A stretch of 51,540 bases of DNA from an uncultured Eubacterium sp. (GTDB lineage: Bacteria; Bacillota; Clostridia; Lachnospirales; Lachnospiraceae): the NCBI GenBank assembly GCA_910584245.1, contig CAJTZF010000017.1, forward strand, positions 1 to 51,540, written 5' to 3'. Each line of letters begins with the position of its first letter. Positions within the stretch are counted from its first letter, which is position 1. Shown here one piece after another: positions 43,801-50,815 of the stretch. The position numbers were made by a program, and so were the translations under genes. The notes below the pieces were generated by a model. The model made no database searches. It worked only from the letters and a program-made list of their open reading frames with translations, and was not told the DNA's origin.

Positions 43801-45801
43801 CATCTCAAAAAAGGTAATCGAAGCAGGAATCTCTCCGCCTTCCTCCATTTCCGCCACATGAAGTGAAGAAAGCCTTCTTGCAAAATGTTCCAGTTGCTGT
43901 TCATTTACAGCATCAAACACAATCTTCTTTCTGTTCTCCCTGCCCTCATAGACATCATACATTCCCTGAAACTGCGCCGTATTTTCAACAATAAATTCAC
44001 ATTCATTCGGCAGTTCTTCATGTCTTTCTGCCAGCAAAATTGTAGTCAGCCCATATTCTGCCGCTTTTGCAAACGCATACTTTGAGAACAATTCGCCTTC
44101 CAGCAAAGCTACATCCGATACAAAGATTACATAATACGGTTTGGGAATGTCCGATCTTTTCTTTGCAGCGTCTTCTTCCTCCTCTTCCCGCATTCGGAAT
44201 GTTTTTGTCAATTCATAGAACACTTCACTGGCATCTTCTTTGGATGCTGCCACAAACCTGGTCTTTTTATCCTCTGACCAAACATGAGGAAACCATTTTG
44301 CAAAATCCCACTTTCCAAAATCAGTAGAAGAAGCATTGTCATAAATATAGCCGATTTTCACATCAGTATAGCAATTGTTGGCAGCAAGCTGTGTACTAAA
44401 CAGTTTTACGATTTCAATTGCCCCGGTTTTCTTTTCTCCTCCCAGTATGCCAATTAATTTTTTCTCGAGCAAATTCACAATAATTGGAACCTGATATAAA
44501 TTACTGAAATTTCTTTTAATAAACGATGGCTTCTCTGCCAGTTCATCCCTGTATAAATGAAATCTCTCTTTCGGAATTTCAATTTTACACTGAAACGGAA
44601 TTTCTCCAATTCCCAGACGATGACTCAGAAAATCATCATGCGTATGATTCCGGTTCCACAAAATTCCTTTTCCGACATCATAGTTCAGACAGCTGGATGC
44701 AGCCGGATATGTCTCTGCCAGCCGTCTTTCCGTCTCCTCGTATTTTTGGCTGACCTCTTCTTTTTTCTCTATCAGATACTGACTATAAGTCTGAAAACGG
44801 TACTCCTCTTCCTTCTCCTCCTCTGACTTCTGATAGCGCAGATTGACCAGCGTCCAGACAACTCCAATTGCCGCTGACCCTACTGACATAATGAGTCCTG
44901 AATACATATACAGCGAAGAATGCCCTCCTGCATTTCCCCTCGAAGCCATCATCATGACACATCCAAGTATCATGGGCAGTGCCATCGTAAGCGACGGCCC
45001 AATTGTCATGAACAATGGCTGTTTTTTGCTTTGCCCTCTCTGTGGTGGCTCTTCAATTTCGATTACATCCGAGTCCAGCTTCTCATAATTTCTAGGTGCC
45101 CTGTGATACATAACCCTGGAAGCTGCACCCTTCTCTTCCCGATTCAGATAAACAGTCTCTTCCTCACTTGCCATAAGCGGACGCAGATTGCTGTTTGTGA
45201 TCTTTATCTGGTCTGTTACTGTATCAATTGCCAGCAAATCTCCCAGAAACACCATATGCAATCCCATAATATTAATAAATGCTCCAAAATTCAGCTCCTC
45301 ACTGGTATTTACTTTAACCGCATTTACATAAATTCCATTCGGACTGTTGTTCTCAATCCGGTAGCCACTTCCAGAGCGCACCAGTCTTGCATGATGTCTG
45401 GATACCATTCCAAGATAATCATAACAAATATCGTTGTCCCCCTCTTTGCCAATCGTAACTGACGATATCTGGTTCAGGGCAAATTTCTGATATACATGAA
45501 AACTGGACGGAACTACCTTGCATATAATCGAAATCTCTTCTTTCCATACCGTGTGAAGCATCAGAACTTCCTTATCCACCAGATTCTGCCGTCCGCACAA
45601 AACTCCGTCCTTACTAAGTGTATAGCCAACCGTTGGTCCGATATACCACTGCTCATTCATCACTTCCAGCTTGAGCCTTATATCCTCTTGTATCTGAAAA
45701 TAATCACTTCGCACTGTAATTTCATAATCTGAGTTATTTATGGACGGTAAAATATATTCTTTAAATGCCGCCTTCGAATAGACCGACAATACCATGTTCA
45801 T
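40804..45801 (-). CDS. essC: EssC, FHA/FtsK-SpoIIIE motor ATPase of the T7SS
   Basis: Central motor that drives export of WXG100 and LXG proteins through the membrane, 1665 aa. An N-terminal region (about 1-90) resembles a degenerate FHA, followed by a canonical FHA (about 100-190; VTIGKEGDNDI, VSRHHARL, NNSPNGIYV). Two transmembrane helices follow (about 257-284 and 293-317), then three P-loop domains. Walker A is GTTGSGKSET (about 720), GNIVCGKST (about 1160) and GAGRTGKTN (about 1448). Only the first has a full Walker B with Glu (LFIVIDEFAEL); the second and third have VDNY and SDLN. The domain order is that of T7SSb EssC. It is followed closely by EsaB and preceded by a 69-aa membrane protein. 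Confidence 0.95.
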   Translation of the reverse strand: MNMVLSVYSKAAFKEYILPSINNSDYEITVRSDYFQIQEDIRLKLEVMNEQWYIGPTVGYTLSKDGVLCGRQNLVDKEVLMLHTVWKEEISIICKVVPSSFHVYQKFALNQISSVTIGKEGDNDICYDYLGMVSRHHARLVRSGSGYRIENNSPNGIYVNAVKVNTSEELNFGAFINIMGLHMVFLGDLLAIDTVTDQIKITNSNLRPLMASEEETVYLNREEKGAASRVMYHRAPRNYEKLDSDVIEIEEPPQRGQSKKQPLFMTIGPSLTMALPMILGCVMMMASRGNAGGHSSLYMYSGLIMSVGSAAIGVVWTLVNLRYQKSEEEKEEEYRFQTYSQYLIEKKEEVSQKYEETERRLAETYPAASSCLNYDVGKGILWNRNHTHDDFLSHRLGIGEIPFQCKIEIPKERFHLYRDELAEKPSFIKRNFSNLYQVPIIVNLLEKKLIGILGGEKKTGAIEIVKLFSTQLAANNCYTDVKIGYIYDNASSTDFGKWDFAKWFPHVWSEDKKTRFVAASKEDASEVFYELTKTFRMREEEEEDAAKKRSDIPKPYYVIFVSDVALLEGELFSKYAFAKAAEYGLTTILLAERHEELPNECEFIVENTAQFQGMYDVYEGRENRKKIVFDAVNEQQLEHFARRLSSLHVAEMEEGGEIPASITFFEMLKVNRIEEYPVSEVWAKNRTYENIKGQLGERAGGMPCYLDVHEKYHGPHGLVAGTTGSGKSETLQTYLLSLAVNYSPDDIGFFIIDYKGGGMANLFEGLPHMIGQISNLSGNQVKRAMISIKSENRRRQRVFTEHGVNNINLYTKLYKNGEADTPIPHLFIVIDEFAELKREEPEFMRELISVAQVGRSLGVHLILATQKPSGTVDDNIWSNSKFRICLRVQDQQDSKDMLHKPDAAYITQAGRGYLQVGNDEVYELFQSGFSGAVYDENMVSDNQDIAKLVTMPGKVDMTGNSVKLSQKKHAEEQWIDCLIKYLKHVLIQIFESLKACADLEKQIQMLTEALYQELHNQNIDYERNEYNTARIRDFVLTYLALYQKCDEASLPGKIIVLAAEKGRKLPQKKEKTQLDVVKEYLAKTALENGYTHKLQLWMPLLREEIYLQEFSEFKQICFDGKQWKQHAEWNLRLVLGQMDDPENQNQMPLLIDFEETGHIAICGNIVCGKSTMMQTMMYALIHRYSPKDINIYGLDFSSKMMTSYENAPHVGGIMYENDFDKIGKFFNMIGQMMAERKTCFRGGNYKQYVQVKGLKFPAIFLFVDNYASFKEKTGEKYEQQMVQISKEGVSLGIYLIVSGSGFGMNDISTRVAENISTVLCLSLKDKYEYGDLLHSVQIEVMPENGVKGRGLAYYGSRILEYQTALAIPAKNNYERMERIQEVCQQMKQSWTGKCAGQVPEIPEKPVWSQFVQLDAVREKLASGDFLPVGYDLANAEIFSVSLKDCYCYMVCGAGRTGKTNFMKVMLQSALERKAAVAVFDSPRKEYQAYKKHEDVIYASSEDDLFAFFSETLTPIFKERNAMKNKWLEEDREEGEIYEEMSMMQPYFIFISDLNWFVHLVYESTMNMKGFMENILSKGRLHNIYFVGELALNQVSDIRGYQAFEYFKEYKTGIHFGGKVSDNNMLSFEHLTYNEQMMTDKTGIGTLSNVSEENPTIKAVIPLARK

Positions 45802-45804
45802 TTT

Positions 45805-46014
45805 CTAAATCCTCCATAAGTCTGCTTTATCATTTGTCAGCGAATCCTGCAGCTTCTCCTTTTGAAGTTGTTTCCTGACTTCTTCTTTTTCCCGCTTCAT
45901 TTTTTTGCAAGTTCTGCCCAGCATTACATCCAGAATTCCAAACACCAGAACTGCTATACTTTCGTATATTATAATCATGGTATCTGAACTAAGTATTTGT
46001 ACTATTTCTCTCAT
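45805..46014 (-). CDS. Small single-pass membrane protein
   Basis: 69 aa: a short N-terminus, one hydrophobic helix (TMIIIYESIAVLVFGILDVM) and a Lys/Glu-rich cytosolic tail likely forming a coiled coil (KKMKREKEEVRKQLQKEK). GGAGGACAAT precedes the ATG at 46014. It lies 3 bases upstream of essC and 15 bases downstream of the kinase gene, so it belongs to the T7SS. It does not match EssA, EsaA or EssB by any motif I can see, though a small anchor with an EssA-like size is possible. Confidence 0.72.
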   Translation of the reverse strand: MREIVQILSSDTMIIIYESIAVLVFGILDVMLGRTCKKMKREKEEVRKQLQKEKLQDSLTNDKADLWRI

Positions 46015-46029
46015 GTATTGTCCTCCATC

Positions 46030-47880
46030 TTAATTCACTAAATTCCAATCCGAATAGTTTTCTTTTTGGGGGCTTTTTTTGTCGACGTTCTTTTTGGGGG
46101 TTGAATTTTTTTGTGGTGTCTGAGTTTTTTTCGGAACCACTCTGCGGGGTGTCGTACCTGGTGTTGTTTTTTGGGCAGTCTTTGGTGACACTTTTTTCTT
46201 CCCCTTGCTCACTGTAATCGTTATGGATGTACCAGGTTTTACTTTTGTTCCTTTTTTGACGCTCTGACTGATTACCTTACCCTTTTCTGCGGTATTACTG
46301 TAAGCTCTCTTTACTTTACATTTCAGTTTCTTTTTCTCAATGAGTGCTTTGGCAATTTTTTCCTTTTTCCCCTTAACTGACAGTACGGTAACCTTTGCTG
46401 CCTTTTTCGGCTTCTGAACAGGTTCAGGTGTCGGAATCGGCTGTGGAACCTGTTCAGGTATAACCTCCGTTGTAGGTTCAGGTGCAACCTCCGCCACAGG
46501 TTCAGGTACATCTCCTGTTCCCTCCATCGGTGTCGGGACGATTTCTGAATCTGACTGTGTTATCTCATTGTCCCCCATGCTGTTCGGTCTTTTTACACTG
46601 TGCACAAGCCACACTCCGAGCAAACTGAATCCGATGACAATCGCTGTGACGAGCGCCACCATCTTTCCTCTGCTTTGCTTTTTTACGGATGGTCTCTTTA
46701 TTTCATTTTCTGCAAAATCATCTCTCGTAATATCCGGCCATGGCTCCTGCTGTGCAGACTCCTGCTGCTTCGCTTTCCATTCATCTGCCAAATCCAATTG
46801 CGGTTTCACCTGTGGAGACCCCTGCCATGATTGTTCTTCTACCGGTGGCCGAAACAGATATACTGTTCCCTCCGTATTTTCCTCTGGCATTTTTCCTTTT
46901 GTCTGCGATATGTAATGCGCACTGACATTTTCCAATAATTCTCCGTCCGAAGGAATAACAATTTTCTTTTCTGAATCCGAGTACAAAATATGCTCCAGTG
47001 CCTCCCGCATTTCTCTGGCATCCGCATAGCGGTCTCTTGGCTGGAACGCACAAGCTTTCAACACAATTTCTTCCAGTTCCCCATCTGCATTACATGGTTT
47101 TGGCATCGGATGTCCACTCAGCCGCAAGGCATTTGCCCGCTCTTTATCAGAATATTTCATAGGCTGTGGTGCATCCGGCATAAAAGGAGAACGATTATTA
47201 TTCAAAAAGCGGTAAAGTACCACACCCAATGAATAAATATCAACAGTAGCGTTGTATTCCATGCCCTTGTAAACCTCAGGCGCCATATACGTAAATGTAC
47301 CCTTCTTTGACAGGCCGGAGGATGTTTTTTCCAGCTGCCTTGCAATTCCAAAATCACCAAGCTTAAATGTTCCAATATCAGAAACAAATATATTTTCCGG
47401 CTTGATGTCACGGTGAATGATATTGTATTTCTGGCATACCTCAAGTGCGTGACATATATCAATTCCCAGCTGAATCACATCACGAACCGTCAAAGTATGT
47501 TCTCTGATATAAGTAAAGAGCGGAGTAAGAAGTTCCATCCGTATATAGATTTCCCATCCAAACCCATCTTCCTTTGACACTACAGCATGATCCTCATAGC
47601 TGACAATATTGGAATTTCCTTTTAAACGGGACATCAGGGCAAACTCTTCAACGATTTCTTCAACCATACTATGGAAATACTGCGTCACACTTTCCTCTGA
47701 CATTCCTTCGTTACGTATAGACTCTACCTCGGACTGGCTCTGAGGAATCTCAATGACCTTCAATGCCGCATCATACACGTGGCCGAAATCTTCCCTCGTA
47801 ATTTTATATACTTTTCCGAATGCACCTTCTCCGATACTTTTTTCAATCTGCCAGTCGCCAAATGTTTTTTTAATATCCAT
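46030..47880 (-). CDS. Membrane Ser/Thr kinase with a PASTA domain
   Basis: 616-aa Hanks-type kinase. The N-terminal kinase domain has the glycine loop IGEGAFGKVYK, the catalytic loop HRDIKPEN (about residue 160), DFG (GDFGIAR) and an APE variant (MAPEVY), so it should be active. A transmembrane helix (about 408-431, VALVTAIVIGFSLLGVWLV) precedes a Pro/Glu-rich stalk and one PASTA domain (about 500-568, KEKIAKALIEKKKLKC) facing outside. A Lys/Thr-rich tail follows. The start at 47880 has GAGG 9 bases upstream; alternatives lie at 47889 and 47895. It is 11 bases after the PP2C gene, forming a kinase/phosphatase pair inside the T7SS cluster. Its targets are likely EssC and the FHA protease. Confidence 0.92.
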   Translation of the reverse strand: MDIKKTFGDWQIEKSIGEGAFGKVYKITREDFGHVYDAALKVIEIPQSQSEVESIRNEGMSEESVTQYFHSMVEEIVEEFALMSRLKGNSNIVSYEDHAVVSKEDGFGWEIYIRMELLTPLFTYIREHTLTVRDVIQLGIDICHALEVCQKYNIIHRDIKPENIFVSDIGTFKLGDFGIARQLEKTSSGLSKKGTFTYMAPEVYKGMEYNATVDIYSLGVVLYRFLNNNRSPFMPDAPQPMKYSDKERANALRLSGHPMPKPCNADGELEEIVLKACAFQPRDRYADAREMREALEHILYSDSEKKIVIPSDGELLENVSAHYISQTKGKMPEENTEGTVYLFRPPVEEQSWQGSPQVKPQLDLADEWKAKQQESAQQEPWPDITRDDFAENEIKRPSVKKQSRGKMVALVTAIVIGFSLLGVWLVHSVKRPNSMGDNEITQSDSEIVPTPMEGTGDVPEPVAEVAPEPTTEVIPEQVPQPIPTPEPVQKPKKAAKVTVLSVKGKKEKIAKALIEKKKLKCKVKRAYSNTAEKGKVISQSVKKGTKVKPGTSITITVSKGKKKVSPKTAQKTTPGTTPRRVVPKKTQTPQKNSTPKKNVDKKSPQKENYSDWNLVN

Positions 47881-47891
47881 TGTGTCCATCC

Positions 47892-48680
47892 TCAAATCTG
47901 TATTAACACGATTGTAACATTATCTTTACCGCCTGCCGCCAGCGCTGCTTTTTTCAGATTCTCTGCCTTTTCTTCCGGCAACACCCGCTGTGACATAATA
48001 CGCACCATCTCTTCCTCAGAGACCATCCCCGTCAGTCCATCGCTACACAGTAAAAACATATCTTCCTCTTCTACCGGAATGTCTTCCGAAACAGCGGGCT
48101 CCAAAATGAATTCCTCTTCTTCAATACCCAGATATTGCGTCAGAATATGTTTCCACTCCTGCTTTGTCTCTCCCATCTCCATTCCCAGTTCTTTTTGCAG
48201 TTCAAGAAAACGATTCTCTTCGGTGTGGTCTGTCGACAAACAAGTCAGATTTTTACCACGGCATAAGTAACCCCTGCTGTCACCCACATTTATCACTTGT
48301 GCCTTTCCCTTTTCCAGTTTCAACAGCACCACCGTGCTTCCCATATTTTTCGACAATTCTCTTGCCCGCTGGCAAATGCATGCGTTCATACGGCTGATGA
48401 CCTCTTCTTCATCAAAATCAGGATACTTTGAAAGGACTTCATTCTGGTATCGTTTCAATTCCCTTGCCGCCAGAAGCGCCGCTTCTTCGCCATTCTGACC
48501 TCCTCCCATCCCATCAAACACTGCCGCCAGAGTCATTGTACTTTCAGTAAATGTTTCCACATAGAAATCTGTCCGCTTTTCCGTGTCCTCTTTGTATCTG
48601 CCGTTACAGTAAAAATTATCTTCATTATTCTGCCTTACCGTTCCGGCATCTGTCATGGCACATATCTTAAACTGTTTCAT
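47892..48680 (-). CDS. PP2C-type Ser/Thr phosphatase
   Basis: 262-aa cytoplasmic metal-dependent phosphatase that should reverse the neighbouring kinase. Signatures: TVRQNNEDNF, FDGMGGGQNGEEAA (metal ligand Asp), VGDSRGYL, LCSDGLTGM, and GGKDNVTIVLI. The start at 48680 (MKQFKICAMTDAG) overlaps the stop of the surface-protein gene (TGATG) with AAGG upstream; a longer frame extends into that gene. It lies directly before the kinase gene. A decayed copy of its 5' end lies at 50660-50815. Confidence 0.93.
   Translation of the reverse strand: MKQFKICAMTDAGTVRQNNEDNFYCNGRYKEDTEKRTDFYVETFTESTMTLAAVFDGMGGGQNGEEAALLAARELKRYQNEVLSKYPDFDEEEVISRMNACICQRARELSKNMGSTVVLLKLEKGKAQVINVGDSRGYLCRGKNLTCLSTDHTEENRFLELQKELGMEMGETKQEWKHILTQYLGIEEEEFILEPAVSEDIPVEEEDMFLLCSDGLTGMVSEEEMVRIMSQRVLPEEKAENLKKAALAAGGKDNVTIVLIQI
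48016..48067 (-). repeat. Donor segment of the right-edge duplication
   Basis: This internal PP2C segment (with LLCSDGLTG) and 48616-49340 match 50711-50757 and 50758-51540 respectively. The copied version has lost everything between the two donor parts, about 550 bases. Confidence 0.7.
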
Positions 48681-50641
48681 CACTTTACCTTCACTGCTTT
48701 CACTTTGCTCCAATTGCCATAGTACTTCGTTTTTCCCGCTTTTCGGTAGGCACGGATTTTCACATAATAGGTCTGTTTGCTCCGCAAACCAAAAAGCGTA
48801 AATTTCTTCTTTGACTTTCCATAGCTTCGCTGGAATGTCTCTCTGCTGAAATCTCTTTTTTTCGATATGTAAACCTGATATCCTGTCACGGAACGGTCAC
48901 TCGTCCACACTACCTGTATTTGTCTTCGGGCAGATGATCCTGCTTTTTTTAAATTTACCGTCCGCGGAATTACAGTCAGCGTAATCTTCTTTTCCGCCTG
49001 CATATACTCGTCCACTGCTTCCGCGTGAATCGTGATGACCGTCTTTCCATATCCTTTCACACTCACCTGTCCCCCCGGGGATATCGTCGCCACCTTCGGT
49101 GAGCTGCTTTTGTATGTCAGCTCCCCGTCACCTTCTGCAACAGCCAACAATATAAATGGCTTGCTTCCATACGTCTTTGTCAGTGACTTTGCGTAGATAC
49201 TCTGCGGAATTTTCTCTTCCGCTTCCACTTGATTCGTCCCGGGTGATGCTCCCGGGTTCACACTGGTATTCGGTCTCGCCGCAGCGGTTCCCCCACTGCT
49301 CCCCGGTCGTTTGGTCGGCGTAATTGTCGGGTTCGGTGTCGCTGTCGGCCTTGGTGTTGCTGTCGGATTTGGTGTCGCTGTCGGTTTCGCTGTTACTGTC
49401 GGTCTTGGTGTTGCTATCGGTCTTGGTGTTGCTGTCGGATTTGGTGTCGCTGTCGGTTTCGCTGTTGCTGTCGGTTTCGCTGTTTCCTTAAGACTCCAAT
49501 GCGCATAAAGCGACAAGTTAGATGTAATTACAGTATCCACGGTAAGCTTTGTACCACCATCAGGAGCAGTATACCACCCCAAGAAACTATATCCCTCTCT
49601 TGTTAAAACAGGTAGATCATCTAATTCCATTTTAGGATTAGACCATATCGCATATAATGTAGCAGCATAATCTCTTGTATAAAATGCTCCAGGCATATAT
49701 AGGCTTCCTATCCCTGTGGGCGAAGTATTCCAACTATTAAAAGTGCATGCCTTTTCCCGACTTAATACCATTGCATCATAACCTGTTGTGTAGTTTAATG
49801 TATAAGATTTTGATGGTGTATCTGTAGATAATTGCAAATTTACCCCCTCTGTTTTCGTTTGAGATAAGGGAGCATTAATCCCACCATTCGCATTATATGA
49901 TATCTTATATGTATTTTTTACGGGTTCTGTAACCGTCACGAAAATCGTTTTACTATCAAAAACCGTACCATCCGACTTGACAAATGTCACTGTTAATGTT
50001 GATGAACCTGCTGATTTTGCTGTAATTTTTAAATCACATTTTTCATTACCGTTATACCACTCTCCCCATGAAGTTGATACAACAGAAGTATTTGAATTCG
50101 ATATCGATAAATGGTAAGTATAATCAAAGACATCGCCCCCTACCGTACAGGTAACAGTTTGGGATTTTGCATTTTGTGTATGCAAGGAAAGATTGGATTG
50201 GCTCAATGATAATTTAGGGGTTTTATCATTTTGATACCAGTCTACTCCGCACTCAGCAGTAATCGAACCCGTTACATAGACCTTTCCTGTAAATCGGCCA
50301 ACTGCATTATTCTTGATAGAAATCCAATTACTGTTACTATTATTATATGTACACTTATTAACCATTTCATTTGTCGGTGAATATTGATACATTGTTACCT
50401 CGTAATTACTATGGCTATTGCTAATTCTATTCCCTGATGAGTCAAGTAATTCATAACATAAATAAACCCATTTTGATTGAAAAAATCTGTCAGGAACATC
50501 ACCCATAGGTGTTTCAGACACCCAAACATGCAGTCTAATCTCCTCTGCACTTGCTCGCTGAACATTAAAACCACTCAACGCACCCATAATACAAAACACA
50601 AATAAAAAACAAATAAACACAGGTTTTAACCTATTTATCAT
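48680..50641 (-). CDS. Secreted InlB-repeat / hexapeptide-linker / Ig / FN3-like protein
   Basis: 653-aa exported protein. The signal peptide (FICFLFVFCIMGALSGF) leads to a beta-rich N-terminal region (about 35-245), then two InlB-type repeats (about 247-385; ISYNANGGINAPLS, GYSFLGWYTAPDGGT). A linker of nine hexapeptides [K/N/R]PTATP (about 389-442) follows, then a Big_2-like Ig domain (about 475-555; KSSSPKVATISPGGQVSV). A C-terminal FN3-like domain ends YYGNWSKVKAVKVK. GGAGG lies about 9 bases before the ATG at 50641. Its stop overlaps the PP2C start. It may be the extracellular partner of the T7SS or a wall-associated adhesin; no LPXTG motif is present. Confidence 0.88.
   Translation of the reverse strand: MINRLKPVFICFLFVFCIMGALSGFNVQRASAEEIRLHVWVSETPMGDVPDRFFQSKWVYLCYELLDSSGNRISNSHSNYEVTMYQYSPTNEMVNKCTYNNSNSNWISIKNNAVGRFTGKVYVTGSITAECGVDWYQNDKTPKLSLSQSNLSLHTQNAKSQTVTCTVGGDVFDYTYHLSISNSNTSVVSTSWGEWYNGNEKCDLKITAKSAGSSTLTVTFVKSDGTVFDSKTIFVTVTEPVKNTYKISYNANGGINAPLSQTKTEGVNLQLSTDTPSKSYTLNYTTGYDAMVLSREKACTFNSWNTSPTGIGSLYMPGAFYTRDYAATLYAIWSNPKMELDDLPVLTREGYSFLGWYTAPDGGTKLTVDTVITSNLSLYAHWSLKETAKPTATAKPTATPNPTATPRPIATPRPTVTAKPTATPNPTATPRPTATPNPTITPTKRPGSSGGTAAARPNTSVNPGASPGTNQVEAEEKIPQSIYAKSLTKTYGSKPFILLAVAEGDGELTYKSSSPKVATISPGGQVSVKGYGKTVITIHAEAVDEYMQAEKKITLTVIPRTVNLKKAGSSARRQIQVVWTSDRSVTGYQVYISKKRDFSRETFQRSYGKSKKKFTLFGLRSKQTYYVKIRAYRKAGKTKYYGNWSKVKAVKVK
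49316..49477 (-). repeat. Nine 18-bp tandem repeats (PTATP hexapeptides)
   Basis: 162 bp encoding nine [K/N/R]PT(A/I/V)T(P/A)-type hexapeptides in the linker of the surface protein. Units differ by a few bases each, so copy number may vary between strains. Confidence 0.92.
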
Positions 50642-50659
50642 AAATACACGCCTCCAGCT

Positions 50660-50815
50660 TTATATATTCTGAGTTTTGAAGTGAGCATGTAAAAATAATC
50701 CAGCTATCCTCAGAACCCATCCCGTCAGTCCATCGCTGCACAATAAAAAGATATCTTCCTCATTCTGCCTTGCCGTTGCGGCATCTGTCATGGCACATAT
50801 CTTAAACTGTTTCAT
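50660..50815 (-). pseudogene. PP2C remnant with internal deletion
   Basis: Starts like the intact phosphatase (MKQFKICAMTDAATARQNEED) and then jumps to IFLLCSDGLTG, which in the intact gene lies about 185 residues later. The intervening catalytic core is deleted. The join is at an ATCTTC microhomology. It then runs out in unrelated sequence (HAHFKTQNI). Non-functional. Confidence 0.85.

Noticed and set aside
49316..49477. Regular short repeats that could suggest a CRISPR array
   Set aside because: Units are contiguous without spacers and encode a proline/threonine linker in frame.
49311..49508. A plus-strand Gly/Val-rich open frame in the linker region
   Set aside because: It is the reverse reading of the 18-bp PTATP repeats.
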